Part shown: piece after piece, positions 51,134 through 60,116 of the stretch
Position numbering within the stretch: the stretch's first letter is position 1
Layout: each line of letters begins with the position of its first letter
Assembly (NCBI GenBank): GCA_035456985.1
Contig: DATICE010000162.1
Coordinates: 62,001 to 126,000 of the forward strand
Direction of reading: 5' to 3'
DNA from: SG8-41 sp035456985
GTDB lineage: Bacteria; Pseudomonadota; Gammaproteobacteria; Burkholderiales; SG8-41
Length of the DNA stretch: 64,000 nt
Program-made: the position numbers and the translations under genes
Notes under the pieces: model-generated
Told to the model about the DNA's origin: nothing
Seen by the model: the letters and a program-made list of their open reading frames with translations, nothing else
Databases searched by the model: none

Positions 51134-51913
51134 CTACTGCTGCCTTCCTGACTTGTCAGTGAGGGGCACGAAGCGCACCGCAAGAATGTTGCGGCGCGTG
51201 ACCCGCCCGTCGGGCTGCTTCTCGATCAACAGCAGCGACTGTCCCGCCGCCTGGCCGCCGACGGGTACCACCAGCCGCCCGCCGGGCTTCAACTGATCGA
51301 TCAGCGGCTGCGGCACCTCGCGCGGCGCGGCCGTCACCATGATGGCGTCGAACGGCGCATGCTCGGGCCAACCCCGGTAGCCGTCGCCGGTCCGCGTCAC
51401 GATGTTGCCGTAGCCGAGCCGCTTCAGCCGTTCCGCGGCCTCGCGCGCGAGCGGCTCGACGATCTCGATGGTATAGACCGTGCCGGCCAGCTCGGCGAGC
51501 ACCGCCGCCTGGTAGCCCGATCCGGTTCCCACCTCGAGCACCCGGTCGCCGGGCAGGACTTCCATGAGATCGGTCATCAGCGCGACGATGAAGGGCTGCG
51601 AGATGGTCTGGCCCATGCCGATCGGCAGGGGGCGGTTGGCGTAGGCGTTGCGCCGGTCGGCCGTAGAAACGAACTCGTGGCGCGGCACCTTCGCAATCGC
51701 CTGCATGACGCGCTCCGAGAGGCTCGCGCGGCCCGTCTCGAGGCGCGTCTCGCGGGTGAGCGCCGCGATCTCCTCCACCATGCGCTTGCGCTGCGGCTCG
51801 TAGACGTCCTGACTCTGCTGCGCCTGCGCTGCGCCGGCCGCGGCGGCGGGCGCCGCGGCACCGAGCAGCGCGAGCACGCAGTTACGCAGCGCACGCATGA
51901 AAGAAAGGGGCAT
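51134..51913 (-). CDS. pcm: Exported protein-L-isoaspartate O-methyltransferase
   Basis: A 259-residue PCMT with the SAM motif VLEVGTGSGYQAAVLAELAG and the isoaspartyl-specific PIGMGQTISQPFIVALMTDL. Unlike cytosolic Pcm, it begins with a signal-like peptide (RNCVLALLGAAAPAAAAGAAQA) ending in AQA, so it is probably periplasmic. Periplasmic SAM supply is doubtful, which makes this odd. An alternative ATG at 51898 keeps the signal peptide. It is upstream of a PsiF-repeat gene on the same strand. Confidence 0.88.
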   Translation of the reverse strand: MPLSFMRALRNCVLALLGAAAPAAAAGAAQAQQSQDVYEPQRKRMVEEIAALTRETRLETGRASLSERVMQAIAKVPRHEFVSTADRRNAYANRPLPIGMGQTISQPFIVALMTDLMEVLPGDRVLEVGTGSGYQAAVLAELAGTVYTIEIVEPLAREAAERLKRLGYGNIVTRTGDGYRGWPEHAPFDAIMVTAAPREVPQPLIDQLKPGGRLVVPVGGQAAGQSLLLIEKQPDGRVTRRNILAVRFVPLTDKSGRQQ

Positions 51914-51971
51914 ACCGGCTGTCCAGTATGCCCCGCAGCTCCCCGCCTCCGCAACGAGGCGCGGAAAGAGA

Positions 51972-52313
51972 TCAGCCCTTCAGGCAGGCGCTCATGAACT
52001 TCTTGCGCGCGTCGCCCTCGAGTTTCTTGGCGCCGGCCTGCTTGTTGCAGTCCGCCATCCGCTGCTGCTGCTGCTTCTGTGCTTCGGTCGGGCCCCTGGC
52101 CGTCTCGCCGCCGCTCAGGCAGGCGCTCATGAACTTCTTGCGCGCTTCACCTTCGAGCTTCTTGGAGCCGGCCTCCTTGTTGCAGTTCGCCATCCGCTGC
52201 TGCTGCTTCTTCTGCGCTGCAGTTGGCTCCTTCTTTGCCTTTTCCTGCGCCAGCGCAAGCGGCGCTGCCGCGAGCATCAGGCCGCACAGCGCTGCCATCA
52301 TCAGCTTGCTCAT
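51972..52313 (-). CDS. PsiF repeat family protein
   Basis: A 113-residue exported protein: a signal peptide ending LALAQ, then two nearly identical PsiF repeats, each with QQQRMANCNKEAG and RKKFMSACL. Each repeat has two cysteines that could form a disulfide. PsiF is induced by phosphate starvation in E. coli, but the function is unknown. It lies between pcm (58-nt gap) and the divergent malonyl-CoA decarboxylase gene. Confidence 0.9.
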   Translation of the reverse strand: MSKLMMAALCGLMLAAAPLALAQEKAKKEPTAAQKKQQQRMANCNKEAGSKKLEGEARKKFMSACLSGGETARGPTEAQKQQQQRMADCNKQAGAKKLEGDARKKFMSACLKG

Positions 52314-52560
52314 ACTCGATCCCTTAACTTGTTGATTTCATTGAGCCTGCTGGACGGCCAGGCCCCCCTTGTCGCGACCTCCGACCTTTAACATAACGCG
52401 CAAAGCGAATTTGCGCTGACGCGTTCCCCTCAGGCGGACCGCCAGCGAGTCGCCGCATGTCGTCAAACAGGCGTTTGCTCTCGCGGACGCTCTGCGCCGG
52501 CGTATTGCCGCTGACGAGGAGCGACCCATTCAGAACGCTCAAGTACGCAGCCTGTCCAAT
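52314..52560. other. Intergenic region between the psiF-like and malonyl-CoA decarboxylase genes
   Basis: About 250 bases holding promoters for two divergent genes, but no convincing promoter or gene was identified. A 72-residue minus-strand reading frame here was rejected. Confidence 0.3.
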
Positions 52561-54060
52561 ATGTTGACCTATCGCAAACTGTGCCGTAATTTTCGCGGTA
52601 GTTTAAGACGTGCGGGCCAGCAACCAGAGGCAGCTCCGATTCCGGACATAAAAATAAGCCAGGCCGCCAGCACCTCCCTCTCCGCGCTCGACCGGCTGCG
52701 CCACTGGTGGCAGCGGATCGCGGCGGCGGTGCTGCCGGGGCCGGGCGCGGACGATGCTGGCCGCGAGGTCGTGCACACCCCCGGCGAAGTGAAGCCGCTG
52801 CTCGAGCAGAGCCGGGTGCAGCGCGGCGGGGAAGCCTCGACGCGCGATCGCGCCGCGCGGATCGCGGCGATCTACCGCGACGCCAACCTCGCGCAGCGCG
52901 CCGAGATCCTCGACCTCATCACGCACGAATTTGCGCCCGGTCGCGACGACCTGGAACAGGCGATCGTTGCCATGCAGGCCGCGGCCGATGACGCCGAGCT
53001 CTCGCGGGCGGAGGCGCGGCTGCGCGTCGCGTTGAACGCCCCGCGGGCGAAATTCTTCACCCAGTTCAACCTGCTGCCCGAGGGCGTGAAGTTCCTGGTG
53101 GACCTGCGCGCGGATCTCCTCGCGGCGTTGCCGAAGGCGCCGGCGCTCGAAGTGCTCAAGGTCGAGCTCGACGGGCTACTCGAGAACTGGTTCGACCCGG
53201 GCTTTCTCGAATTGCGCCGGATCACCTGGAATTCGCCGGCGCTCGTACTCGAGAAGCTGATCGCCTACGAAGCGGTCCACCCGATCCAGTCGTGGAACGA
53301 TTTGAGAAACCGGCTCGATACCGACCGCCGCTGCTACGCGTTCTTCCACCCGCGCATGCCCAACGAGCCGCTGATCTTCGTCGAGATTGCACTCACGCGC
53401 GGCCTGCCCGGGAGCGTTCAGCTTCTGCTCGACCAGGGCGCGCCCGTCCAGAATCCGCTCGCCGCCGATACCGCCGTTTTCTATTCGATCTCGAATACCC
53501 AGAAGGGCCTGCGCGGGGTGAGTCTCGGCAATCTCCTGCTGAAGCGCGTGATCGAGGACCTGCGGCGCGACCTGCCGCAGCTCGGCGTCTTCACCACGCT
53601 CTCGCCGCTACCCGGCTTCCGCAAGTGGCTCGACCAGGCGCTTGCCGAGAAGCTGCCCCTGCTGGGGGAACAGGACCTCGCAAGGCTCGCCGAGTCGCTG
53701 GGGCACCCCGAGCCGGCGGACGCGCTCGCCGACACGCTGGCGCGCCCCGAATGGCCGATCGATGCGCGGCTGGGCGAAGCGCTGCGCGAGCCCATGGAGA
53801 AGCTTGCCGCGCGCTACCTGCTCCGCGAAAAGTCGGGCCCGAACCTGCTCGATCCGGTCGCGCATTTCCACCTCACGAACGGTGCGCTGGTAAGCCGCAT
53901 CTACTGGCTCGCCGACACCTCCGCCCACGGCATGGAGCAGTCCTACGGCATGATGGTGAGCTACCGCTACGAGCTCTCCGAGGTGGAGGAAAACCACGAG
54001 CGGTTCCAGCGCGACGGCCACATCGCGGCGGCGCGGCGGATGCACAAGCTGCTCGATTGA
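52561..54060 (+). CDS. Malonyl-CoA decarboxylase
   Basis: A 499-residue MCD: an N-terminal helical domain (about 40-190) and a GNAT-like C-terminal catalytic domain. The catalytic segment includes FHLTNGALVSRIYWLADTSAHGMEQSYGMMVSYRYEL with the conserved Ser and His. It converts malonyl-CoA to acetyl-CoA. No malonate carrier genes or malonyl-CoA synthetase adjoin it. The start is ATG at 52561, though the first 30 residues are poorly conserved. Confidence 0.92.
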   Translation: MLTYRKLCRNFRGSLRRAGQQPEAAPIPDIKISQAASTSLSALDRLRHWWQRIAAAVLPGPGADDAGREVVHTPGEVKPLLEQSRVQRGGEASTRDRAARIAAIYRDANLAQRAEILDLITHEFAPGRDDLEQAIVAMQAAADDAELSRAEARLRVALNAPRAKFFTQFNLLPEGVKFLVDLRADLLAALPKAPALEVLKVELDGLLENWFDPGFLELRRITWNSPALVLEKLIAYEAVHPIQSWNDLRNRLDTDRRCYAFFHPRMPNEPLIFVEIALTRGLPGSVQLLLDQGAPVQNPLAADTAVFYSISNTQKGLRGVSLGNLLLKRVIEDLRRDLPQLGVFTTLSPLPGFRKWLDQALAEKLPLLGEQDLARLAESLGHPEPADALADTLARPEWPIDARLGEALREPMEKLAARYLLREKSGPNLLDPVAHFHLTNGALVSRIYWLADTSAHGMEQSYGMMVSYRYELSEVEENHERFQRDGHIAAARRMHKLLD

Positions 54061-54478
54061 CGGCGCGGCTCGCAGGTCGCGTTCGACTCACTCGCCTCCG
54101 GGCACACCCCGAATTTCGCTGTAATCTCCCGCGCGCAGGGCGGCTGACCGGCGCTGCCGGTATCAAGCGATCGCCGCCTGATCCCATTGAAGGATAACAA
54201 GCACCGGCACAAAATGACGCCGTACAATCGGAGGTTTCGGACAACTACTGAGGAAAATCACGGGGAAGTTTGGTATTTCCGGGAGAACCCGCAGGCCGAA
54301 CCTCATTCCAACGCCATGGCCGTAGTCGAGCTTGTCATGAAGCACCGGCTGCCGATCAGCATGTCCAAAAGACCGAATTTTTTTATTATGTGACCGCAAT
54401 GGCAGGTTAAGGCAACGTATGTCCTAACTGGTCAGTTCGGTGCGGACGGGCCGTTAGTGAGCTAATGGAGCTTAGACG
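54061..54478. other. Low-GC intergenic region without a supported gene
   Basis: About 420 bases. From 54180 the sequence is visibly poorer in GC than its neighbours. A 68-residue plus-strand frame (54187-54393, MKDNKHRHKMTPYN...) has no clear ribosome site or recognised motif and is not called. The region could hold a decayed gene or an RNA. Confidence 0.3.
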
Positions 54479-55516
54479 ATGACACTGCAACAACTCCTGG
54501 GGATCGAGCTGCCGATCATTCAGGCGCCGATGGCGGGTGTGCAAGGTCACGCACTGACAGTGGCGGTTTCCAACTCGGGCGGCCTGGGCTCATTACCCTG
54601 CGCCATGCTGGATATCGACGCGATGCGCAGGGAACTGCAGGCCATCAAGGCGCAGACGGGCAAGCCCGTCAACGTGGGTTTCTTTTGCCACACACCACCC
54701 GTGCCGGACGCCGAGCGCGAAGCGGCCTGGCGGGCGGCGCTCACGCCCTATTACAACGAGTTCGAAATAGACCCGGCCAACATTCCCGCCGGCGCCGGGC
54801 GCATGCCGTTCGGTGCAGAGGCTGCCGACGTGCTGGGCGAATTCAAGCCCGCCGTGGTCAGCTTTCACTTTGGTTTGCCGTCGGCCGAACTGCTGGCACG
54901 AGTGAGAGCGTGGGGCCCGAAAATTCTCGCGTCGGCAACAACGGTTGAAGAGGCGCGCTGGCTCGAAGCGCGTGGAGTTAACGTCATCATCGCACAAGGC
55001 ATCGAGGCGGGCGGACATCGCGGGATTTTCCTGTCGGACGATCTGACCTCCCAGGTCGGCACGTTTGCACTGTTGCCGCAGATCGTGCGGGCAGTCAGGG
55101 TCCCGGTCGTTGCCGCTGGCGGCATCGCGGATGCGAAAGGTGTTGCGGCTGCCATCGCGCTCGGCGCCGCCGGTGTTCAGTCGGGAACGGCGTACTTGCT
55201 GTGCCCAGAGGCAACCACAAGCGCCGTGCATCGCGCCGCGCTGAAGAGCGAGGCCGCCCGCCATACGGCGCTCACGAACCTTTTCACCGGCCGACCCGCG
55301 CGCGGAATCGTAAACCGGATCATGAGAGAGCTTGGCCCGATAAGCAGCGTCGCGCCGGCTTTTCCCCTGGCCCCCGCCGCCCTTGCGCCCTTGCGCGCCA
55401 GAGCCGAAAGCAGAGGCTCCGGCGATTTCTCGCCCCTGTGGTCTGGCCAGAACGCAAGCGGATGCAAGGAAATCCCGGCCGCCCAGCTGACTCGTGAATT
55501 GGCCGCCTACATCTAG
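54479..55516 (+). CDS. Nitronate monooxygenase family FMN-dependent protein
   Basis: A 345-residue TIM-barrel flavoprotein: IELPIIQAPMAGVQGHALTVAVSNSGGLGSLP at the N-terminus, the catalytic-His segment GIEAGGHRGIFLSDD, and the FMN phosphate site VVAAGGIADAKGVAAAIALGAAGVQSGTAYL. Members oxidise alkyl nitronates, and the closely related FabK type reduces enoyl-ACP; the long C-terminal tail argues for NMO. It precedes a GNAT gene and a Bug gene on the same strand. Confidence 0.9.
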   Translation: MTLQQLLGIELPIIQAPMAGVQGHALTVAVSNSGGLGSLPCAMLDIDAMRRELQAIKAQTGKPVNVGFFCHTPPVPDAEREAAWRAALTPYYNEFEIDPANIPAGAGRMPFGAEAADVLGEFKPAVVSFHFGLPSAELLARVRAWGPKILASATTVEEARWLEARGVNVIIAQGIEAGGHRGIFLSDDLTSQVGTFALLPQIVRAVRVPVVAAGGIADAKGVAAAIALGAAGVQSGTAYLLCPEATTSAVHRAALKSEAARHTALTNLFTGRPARGIVNRIMRELGPISSVAPAFPLAPAALAPLRARAESRGSGDFSPLWSGQNASGCKEIPAAQLTRELAAYI

Positions 55517-55538
55517 CGGCCAGCAAGGTCGAGATCAG

Positions 55539-56006
55539 GTGGCGATCCACCTCGTACAGCCACGCTCGGACGACGAATGGAGGAACGCGCGGCGCCTTAT
55601 CGAAGAGTACGCGGCGACTCTGGACCTGGACCTGTCGTTCCAGAACATCGCATACGAACTGGAGCATCTTGCGATCGAATACGGCCCACCCGCAGGAGCG
55701 TTCTTTCTTGCCGAAGAGAACGGGTCGTATCTCGGCTGCGTCGGCCTGCGACAGTTCTCCGGCGGGGTAGGCGAGATCAAGCGCCTGTACACGATCCCCG
55801 CTGCACGGGGCCGCGGGCTGGGACGCCTTCTCGCCGAGAAGATCGTGGCTGCAGGCAGGGTGCTCGGGTATCGGCGCTTGCTTCTTGATACGCTGCCGAC
55901 CATGAAAGAGGCTCAATCCCTCTACGTGTCCCTGGGCTTCAAGCCGACCGCGGCGTATCGATTCAACCCGGTCGCGGGGACCGCTTTCCTCGAATTGGAG
56001 CTATGA
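55539..56006 (+). CDS. GNAT family N-acetyltransferase
   Basis: A 155-residue acetyltransferase starting at GTG (55539). Acetyl-CoA binding is by IPAARGRGLGRLLAEKIV, preceded by LGCVGLRQF and followed by LDTLPTMKEAQSLYVSLGF. Its TGA lies inside an upstream start signal of the next Bug gene, so the two are linked. The substrate is unknown. Confidence 0.88.
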   Translation: MAIHLVQPRSDDEWRNARRLIEEYAATLDLDLSFQNIAYELEHLAIEYGPPAGAFFLAEENGSYLGCVGLRQFSGGVGEIKRLYTIPAARGRGLGRLLAEKIVAAGRVLGYRRLLLDTLPTMKEAQSLYVSLGFKPTAAYRFNPVAGTAFLELEL

Positions 56007-56029
56007 TGAACACGGAGGGAGGAGAAGCA

Positions 56030-56995
56030 ATGCGAAATTACTGGCTGAGGACTGCGCTTTCCGCGCTCTTGCTCGCGGCGGGCGGTGCGCACGCCCAGCA
56101 GGATTACCCGACGAAGCCGATCCGGCTGATCGTCCCATTCCCGGCCGGCGGCCAGACCGACATCGTGGTGCGAACGCTGGCGCATAAACTGACCGAGACC
56201 TTAAAGCAGCAGGTGGTGGTGGACAACCGCGCTGGCGGCGGGGGCACCATCGGCGCCGAAATCGCGGTCAAGACAACCCCCGACGGCTACTCGTTTGTCG
56301 CCGTATCGACCAGCTACGCCTCGAACGCGGCGCTCTACAAGCTGCCCTACGATCCGCTCAAGGACATGGTGCCGATCGCGATGATCGGCGAGATCGCCAA
56401 CCTGATGACGGTCAATCCGTCGAGTTCCTACGCGAGCGTCAAGGAGCTGATCGCATACGCCAAGGCGAATCCCGGCAAGCTCAATTACGGCTCCGGCGGC
56501 GTCGGCAGCGGCAACCACCTCGCGACCGAGCTCTTCAACCAGATGACCGGCACCCAGATGACGCACGTGCCGTACAAGGGAGCCACCTCCGCGGCAAGCG
56601 ACCTGATGAGCGGACAGATCCAGCTCATCGTCGGCGGCCTTCCGGGGCTGATCCCGCATGTCAAATCAAAGCGGCTGCGCGGCATCGGGGTGACGAGCGA
56701 CAAGCGCTCGAGCGCCCTGCCCGAAATCCCGACTGTGGCCGAAACCGTGCCGGGTTATGTCGCCGTGAGCTGGGCGGCCATCCTGGGCCCGAAAGGCCTG
56801 CCCAAGAGTATCGTCGCGCGCTGGAACAGCGATATCAACCGCATCCTGGAGCTACCTGACGTGAAGGCGCGCATGACGGCCGACGGCCTGGAGCTCATCG
56901 GCGGCCCGCCGGAGCTGCTCGGCGACAGGCTCAAACGCGACGTCGCGATGTGGCAAAAAGTGGTCAGGACCGCCAACATCAAGCTTGGAGGCTGA
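56030..56995 (+). CDS. Bug family substrate-binding protein
   Basis: A 321-residue Bug protein with a signal peptide ending GGAHAQ and the core QDYPTKPIRLIVPFPAGGQTDIVVR. The ATG at 56030 has GGAGGGAGGAG 6-8 nt upstream, favouring it over the ATG at 56003 that overlaps the GNAT stop. No TctAB genes are nearby. Confidence 0.9.
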   Translation: MRNYWLRTALSALLLAAGGAHAQQDYPTKPIRLIVPFPAGGQTDIVVRTLAHKLTETLKQQVVVDNRAGGGGTIGAEIAVKTTPDGYSFVAVSTSYASNAALYKLPYDPLKDMVPIAMIGEIANLMTVNPSSSYASVKELIAYAKANPGKLNYGSGGVGSGNHLATELFNQMTGTQMTHVPYKGATSAASDLMSGQIQLIVGGLPGLIPHVKSKRLRGIGVTSDKRSSALPEIPTVAETVPGYVAVSWAAILGPKGLPKSIVARWNSDINRILELPDVKARMTADGLELIGGPPELLGDRLKRDVAMWQKVVRTANIKLGG

Positions 56996-57024
56996 CACCG
57001 CCTCACCTCGGCGCGAGAGCTTCC

Positions 57025-57972
57025 TCAGGCTTTCAGGAACTCGTCCAGCACCGCGCACCACGCCGCCGCCAGGTTGCCGCGGTGGTAGCCGCCGCCTCCG
57101 AAGCCCATGATGCGCCCGCCGCAGAACTCGTTCGCGAGCGCGCACAGGCGCCGCGCCGCGTGCGCGTGCGCCGCCGGCGTGTACTGCAGCATCGCCAACG
57201 GATCGCCCGCGAGGCTGTCGGCGCCGCATTGGAACAGGATGAACTCGGGCTTCCCCCCGCGCACGTGCGCCTCGACTGCTTCCCACACCTTCTTGAACTC
57301 CCGGTCGCCCATGCCCGGCAGCAGCGGCACGTTGAGCTTCGTTCCCTTTGCCGCGCCCTTCCCAATCTCGTGCACGTGGCCGGTGCCAGGGTAGAGCGTG
57401 CGCCCGTCCTGGTGGACGTCGGCGTAGATGAGATCCGGGTCCTCCTCGTAGGGATAGTAGAGGCCGTCGCCGTGATGGACGTCGATGTCCACGTAAGCGA
57501 TGCGCCGGATATCGAACTGCTCCCGCAGCGTATCGATCACGACACCCACGTCGTTGAATACGCAGAAACCCGCGGCCGATCCCGGACGCGCGTGGTGGAG
57601 GCCCCCGATCGGCTGGAACGTGCGCACCGCCCCGCCGCTAATGATCGAGTCGAGCCCGTGCAGGGCCGAGCCCGCCACCGTCGCCGCAGCCTCGTAGATG
57701 CCCGGGCAGGCCGGGGTGTCACCGTAATCAATGGCGCCGTACCCCTCCTCGGATTTTTCCTTCACCCAGGCGACGTGCTCGGGCGTGTGGAAGCGGTGCA
57801 GCTCCTCTTTCGCCGCCATCCGCGGGTCGGCGATCGCGGCGCGCTTGTCGAGCCCCTGCTTCACCGCTTCCTTCCAGAACGCTTCCTGCCGGTCCGGGCC
57901 GAACGGGTGGCCGTGGGGAAAGCCGTACTTCCCGAGCGATTCCCCGACGTAAAGCTTGACCTCGTTTTTCAT
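57025..57972 (-). CDS. Histone deacetylase-fold amidohydrolase (AcuC/HDAC-like)
   Basis: A 315-residue arginase/deacetylase-fold enzyme. Metal and catalytic motifs are GGLHHARPGSAAGFCVFND, DIDVHHGDGLYYPYEE, CGADSLAGDPLAML and the Tyr-bearing GGGGYH loop. It hydrolyses acetylated amines such as acetylpolyamines or acetyl-lysine. It is 21 nt downstream of the radical SAM gene start region on the same strand and may be co-transcribed. Confidence 0.9.
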   Translation of the reverse strand: MKNEVKLYVGESLGKYGFPHGHPFGPDRQEAFWKEAVKQGLDKRAAIADPRMAAKEELHRFHTPEHVAWVKEKSEEGYGAIDYGDTPACPGIYEAAATVAGSALHGLDSIISGGAVRTFQPIGGLHHARPGSAAGFCVFNDVGVVIDTLREQFDIRRIAYVDIDVHHGDGLYYPYEEDPDLIYADVHQDGRTLYPGTGHVHEIGKGAAKGTKLNVPLLPGMGDREFKKVWEAVEAHVRGGKPEFILFQCGADSLAGDPLAMLQYTPAAHAHAARRLCALANEFCGGRIMGFGGGGYHRGNLAAAWCAVLDEFLKA

Positions 57973-57975
57973 GCC

Positions 57976-58005
57976 GTACTCACGATAAACCCATCACCCA
58001 TCACC
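57976..58005 (-). repeat. Stop-anchored GGTGATGGGTGATGG tract at the radical SAM gene 3' end
   Basis: The stop TGA (57994-57996, minus strand) is in a near tandem GGTGATGGGTGATGG, followed by TTTATCGTGAG. Another relative of the dispersed stop-rich tracts. Confidence 0.45.
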
Positions 58006-59097
58006 GAAAAGCGACAGCTGCCCCGCTCGCCCGGGCCCGCGGAATTGCGTGGTATCGAGCGTCTTGTTGCGCGAGTCCGCGTTGAAGCCGAGGCGCCGGC
58101 ACGCCTTCTTGAAGCGCTGCGCGAGGAGCACCGCCAGCTCGCCGGAGCCGCGCATACGGCTGCCGAAGTTGGGGTCGTTGTCGCGCCCGCCGCGCATCGC
58201 GTGCACCCGGCTCATCACATGCTTGGCCTTCAATGGATAGTGCCGCTCGAGCCAGTCCTTGAACAGGTCCTTGACCTCCCACGGCAGCCGCATCAGCACG
58301 TAGCCCGCCTGGCGCGCGCCGTGCTCCCAGGCCGCCTCCAGCACCGGCTCGATCTGATGGTCGGTGAGGAACGGGATGACCGGCGCGCACAGCACACCGA
58401 CCGGCACACCCGCCTCGCTCAGCTTTCTCATCGCCTGGAGCCGCCGCGCGGGCGCCGAGCAGCGTGGTTCGAGCCGGCGCGCGAGGTCGTGGTCGAGATT
58501 GTTGACCGAAATGAAGACATTGACGAGATTTTTTTCCGCCATCGACGCGAAGAGGTCGAGATCGCGCTCGACCATGGCGTTCTTGGTGACGATGCCGACC
58601 GGCTGGTTGAACTCGGCGCAGACCTCGAGGATGCCGCGAGTGATCCGGTGCTCGCGTTCAATCGGCTGGTAAGGATCGGTGTTGGCGCCGACTGAGATCA
58701 CTTCGCACCGGTAGCCCGGGCGCGAAAGCTCCTCGCGCAGCCTTTCCGCCGCATTCACCTTGGCGAAGAGCCGCGTCTCGAAATCGATGCCGGGCGAGAG
58801 ATTGCGGTAGGCGTGCGTAGGCCGGGCGTAGCAATAGACACATCCATGCTCGCATCCCTGGTAGGGATTGATGGACTGGGTGAACGGGATATCGGGTGAG
58901 TCATTGCGCGAGATGATGCTGGCGACGCGCTCCACGGTGACATGGGTCTTGAGCGGTGGCAGCTCTTCTTCTTGCCTGTCCCAACCATCGTCGAACGCCT
59001 CGCGCTCGACCCTCTCGAAGCGGCCCTCGGGATTGATGCCCGCGCCGCGGCCCTTGCGCGGGTCGGCGTGCTTGCCGCTGATGGTCTTTAACGGCAT
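57994..59097 (-). CDS. PA0069-family radical SAM protein
   Basis: About 367 residues. GCEHGCVYCYAR supplies the CxxxCxxC ligands for the SAM 4Fe-4S cluster, after a long N-terminal stretch with GRGAGINPEGRFE and SINPYQ. The family is related to spore photoproduct lyase, but no substrate is known for PA0069-like members. An ATG at 59097 is preferred to a TTG at 59142 that adds 15 odd residues. Confidence 0.9.
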   Translation of the reverse strand: MPLKTISGKHADPRKGRGAGINPEGRFERVEREAFDDGWDRQEEELPPLKTHVTVERVASIISRNDSPDIPFTQSINPYQGCEHGCVYCYARPTHAYRNLSPGIDFETRLFAKVNAAERLREELSRPGYRCEVISVGANTDPYQPIEREHRITRGILEVCAEFNQPVGIVTKNAMVERDLDLFASMAEKNLVNVFISVNNLDHDLARRLEPRCSAPARRLQAMRKLSEAGVPVGVLCAPVIPFLTDHQIEPVLEAAWEHGARQAGYVLMRLPWEVKDLFKDWLERHYPLKAKHVMSRVHAMRGGRDNDPNFGSRMRGSGELAVLLAQRFKKACRRLGFNADSRNKTLDTTQFRGPGRAGQLSLFGDG

Positions 59098-59176
59098 GGG
59101 GTGTGGCGGGTCGCTGGTAATTCGACTGCGCTCGAGAGTCAAAGTTTACCGTCCCCGGCGCGATTACCGGTCGGGA

Positions 59177-60085
59177 TTATTCGGACATCAGCAACTTGCG
59201 CACCGCTGCCAGCTCCCGTCGCTTGTCCTTGTCCACCTTCGGATAGTGGAGGTCGAGCGAGGCGAGCGCCTCGATGATGGCGGCGGCGACCACGATGCGC
59301 GTGAACCACTTGTTGTTCGCCGGCACTACGTACCACGGCGCGTACTCGGTCGCCGTCTCCCCGATCATCTCCTCATACGCCGCCATGTAGTCCTTCCAGT
59401 AGCCGCGCTCGCGCGCATCAGCCGTCGAGAATTTCCAGTTCTTGTCCGGATCGTCGAGCCGCTCCAGGAAACGGCGTTTCTGCTCGCCGCGCCCGACGTG
59501 CAGGAAGAACTTGCGGATCAGGACGCCGTTGCGGAAGAGGTAGCGCTCGAAGTTGCGGATGTCCTCGAAGCGCTCGCTCCAGATGCGCTTGCTTACCAGC
59601 TCCTCCGGCAGCTTCTGCCTTGCCAGCAGCGCCTCGTGGACTCTCACCACCAGGACCTCCTCGTAGTAGGAGCGGTTGAAGATGCCTATGCGCCCGCGCT
59701 CGGGCAGATGCTTCATGCAGCGCCACAGGTAATCGTGGTCGAGGTCCTCCGACGAGGGCGCCTTGAACGACGCCACCTGCACGCCCTGCGGGTTGACGCC
59801 CGACATGACGTGCTTGATGGCGCCGTCCTTTCCCGCCGCATCCATTGCCTGGAAGATGAGCAGCACCGCCCAGCGGTCCTGGGCGTAGAGCATGTCCTGG
59901 AGCGCCGCGAGCTGCTCGATCCCGAGCCGGAGGGCCTCCTTCGCCCGCGGCTTGTCCTCCCTGCCGAGATTGCCGGTGTCGCCGGGGTCGTAGTCCTTCA
60001 GCCGGAAGCCCTTGCCCGAGGTGACGCAGTAGTCGTTATCGAGCTTGTGGGCGAATTTGATGATTCTCTTCAGGCTGAGCGGCAT
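59177..60085 (-). CDS. Polyphosphate kinase 2 family protein
   Basis: A 302-residue PPK2: Walker A LIFQAMDAAGKDGAIKHVMSG (about residue 85), Walker B-like IFNRSYYEEVLVVRVH, and the lid with FERYLFRNGVLIRKFFLH. PPK2 transfers phosphate between polyphosphate and (d)NDP or NMP; this one-domain type acts on nucleotide diphosphates or monophosphates, and which one cannot be read. It is upstream of the radical SAM gene on the same strand. Confidence 0.92.
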   Translation of the reverse strand: MPLSLKRIIKFAHKLDNDYCVTSGKGFRLKDYDPGDTGNLGREDKPRAKEALRLGIEQLAALQDMLYAQDRWAVLLIFQAMDAAGKDGAIKHVMSGVNPQGVQVASFKAPSSEDLDHDYLWRCMKHLPERGRIGIFNRSYYEEVLVVRVHEALLARQKLPEELVSKRIWSERFEDIRNFERYLFRNGVLIRKFFLHVGRGEQKRRFLERLDDPDKNWKFSTADARERGYWKDYMAAYEEMIGETATEYAPWYVVPANNKWFTRIVVAAAIIEALASLDLHYPKVDKDKRRELAAVRKLLMSE

Positions 60086-60116
60086 GCTGTCTCTCCCTGT
60101 ACCCGTGACCGATCCT

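Noticed and set aside
52324..52542. Possible 72-residue minus-strand gene
   Set aside because: It has no recognisable domain or ribosome site and lies in the probable promoter region of two divergent genes.
54187..54393. Possible 68-residue gene
   Set aside because: No clear ribosome site, no motif, and an unusual His/Arg/Asn-rich composition; left as part of an unassigned region.
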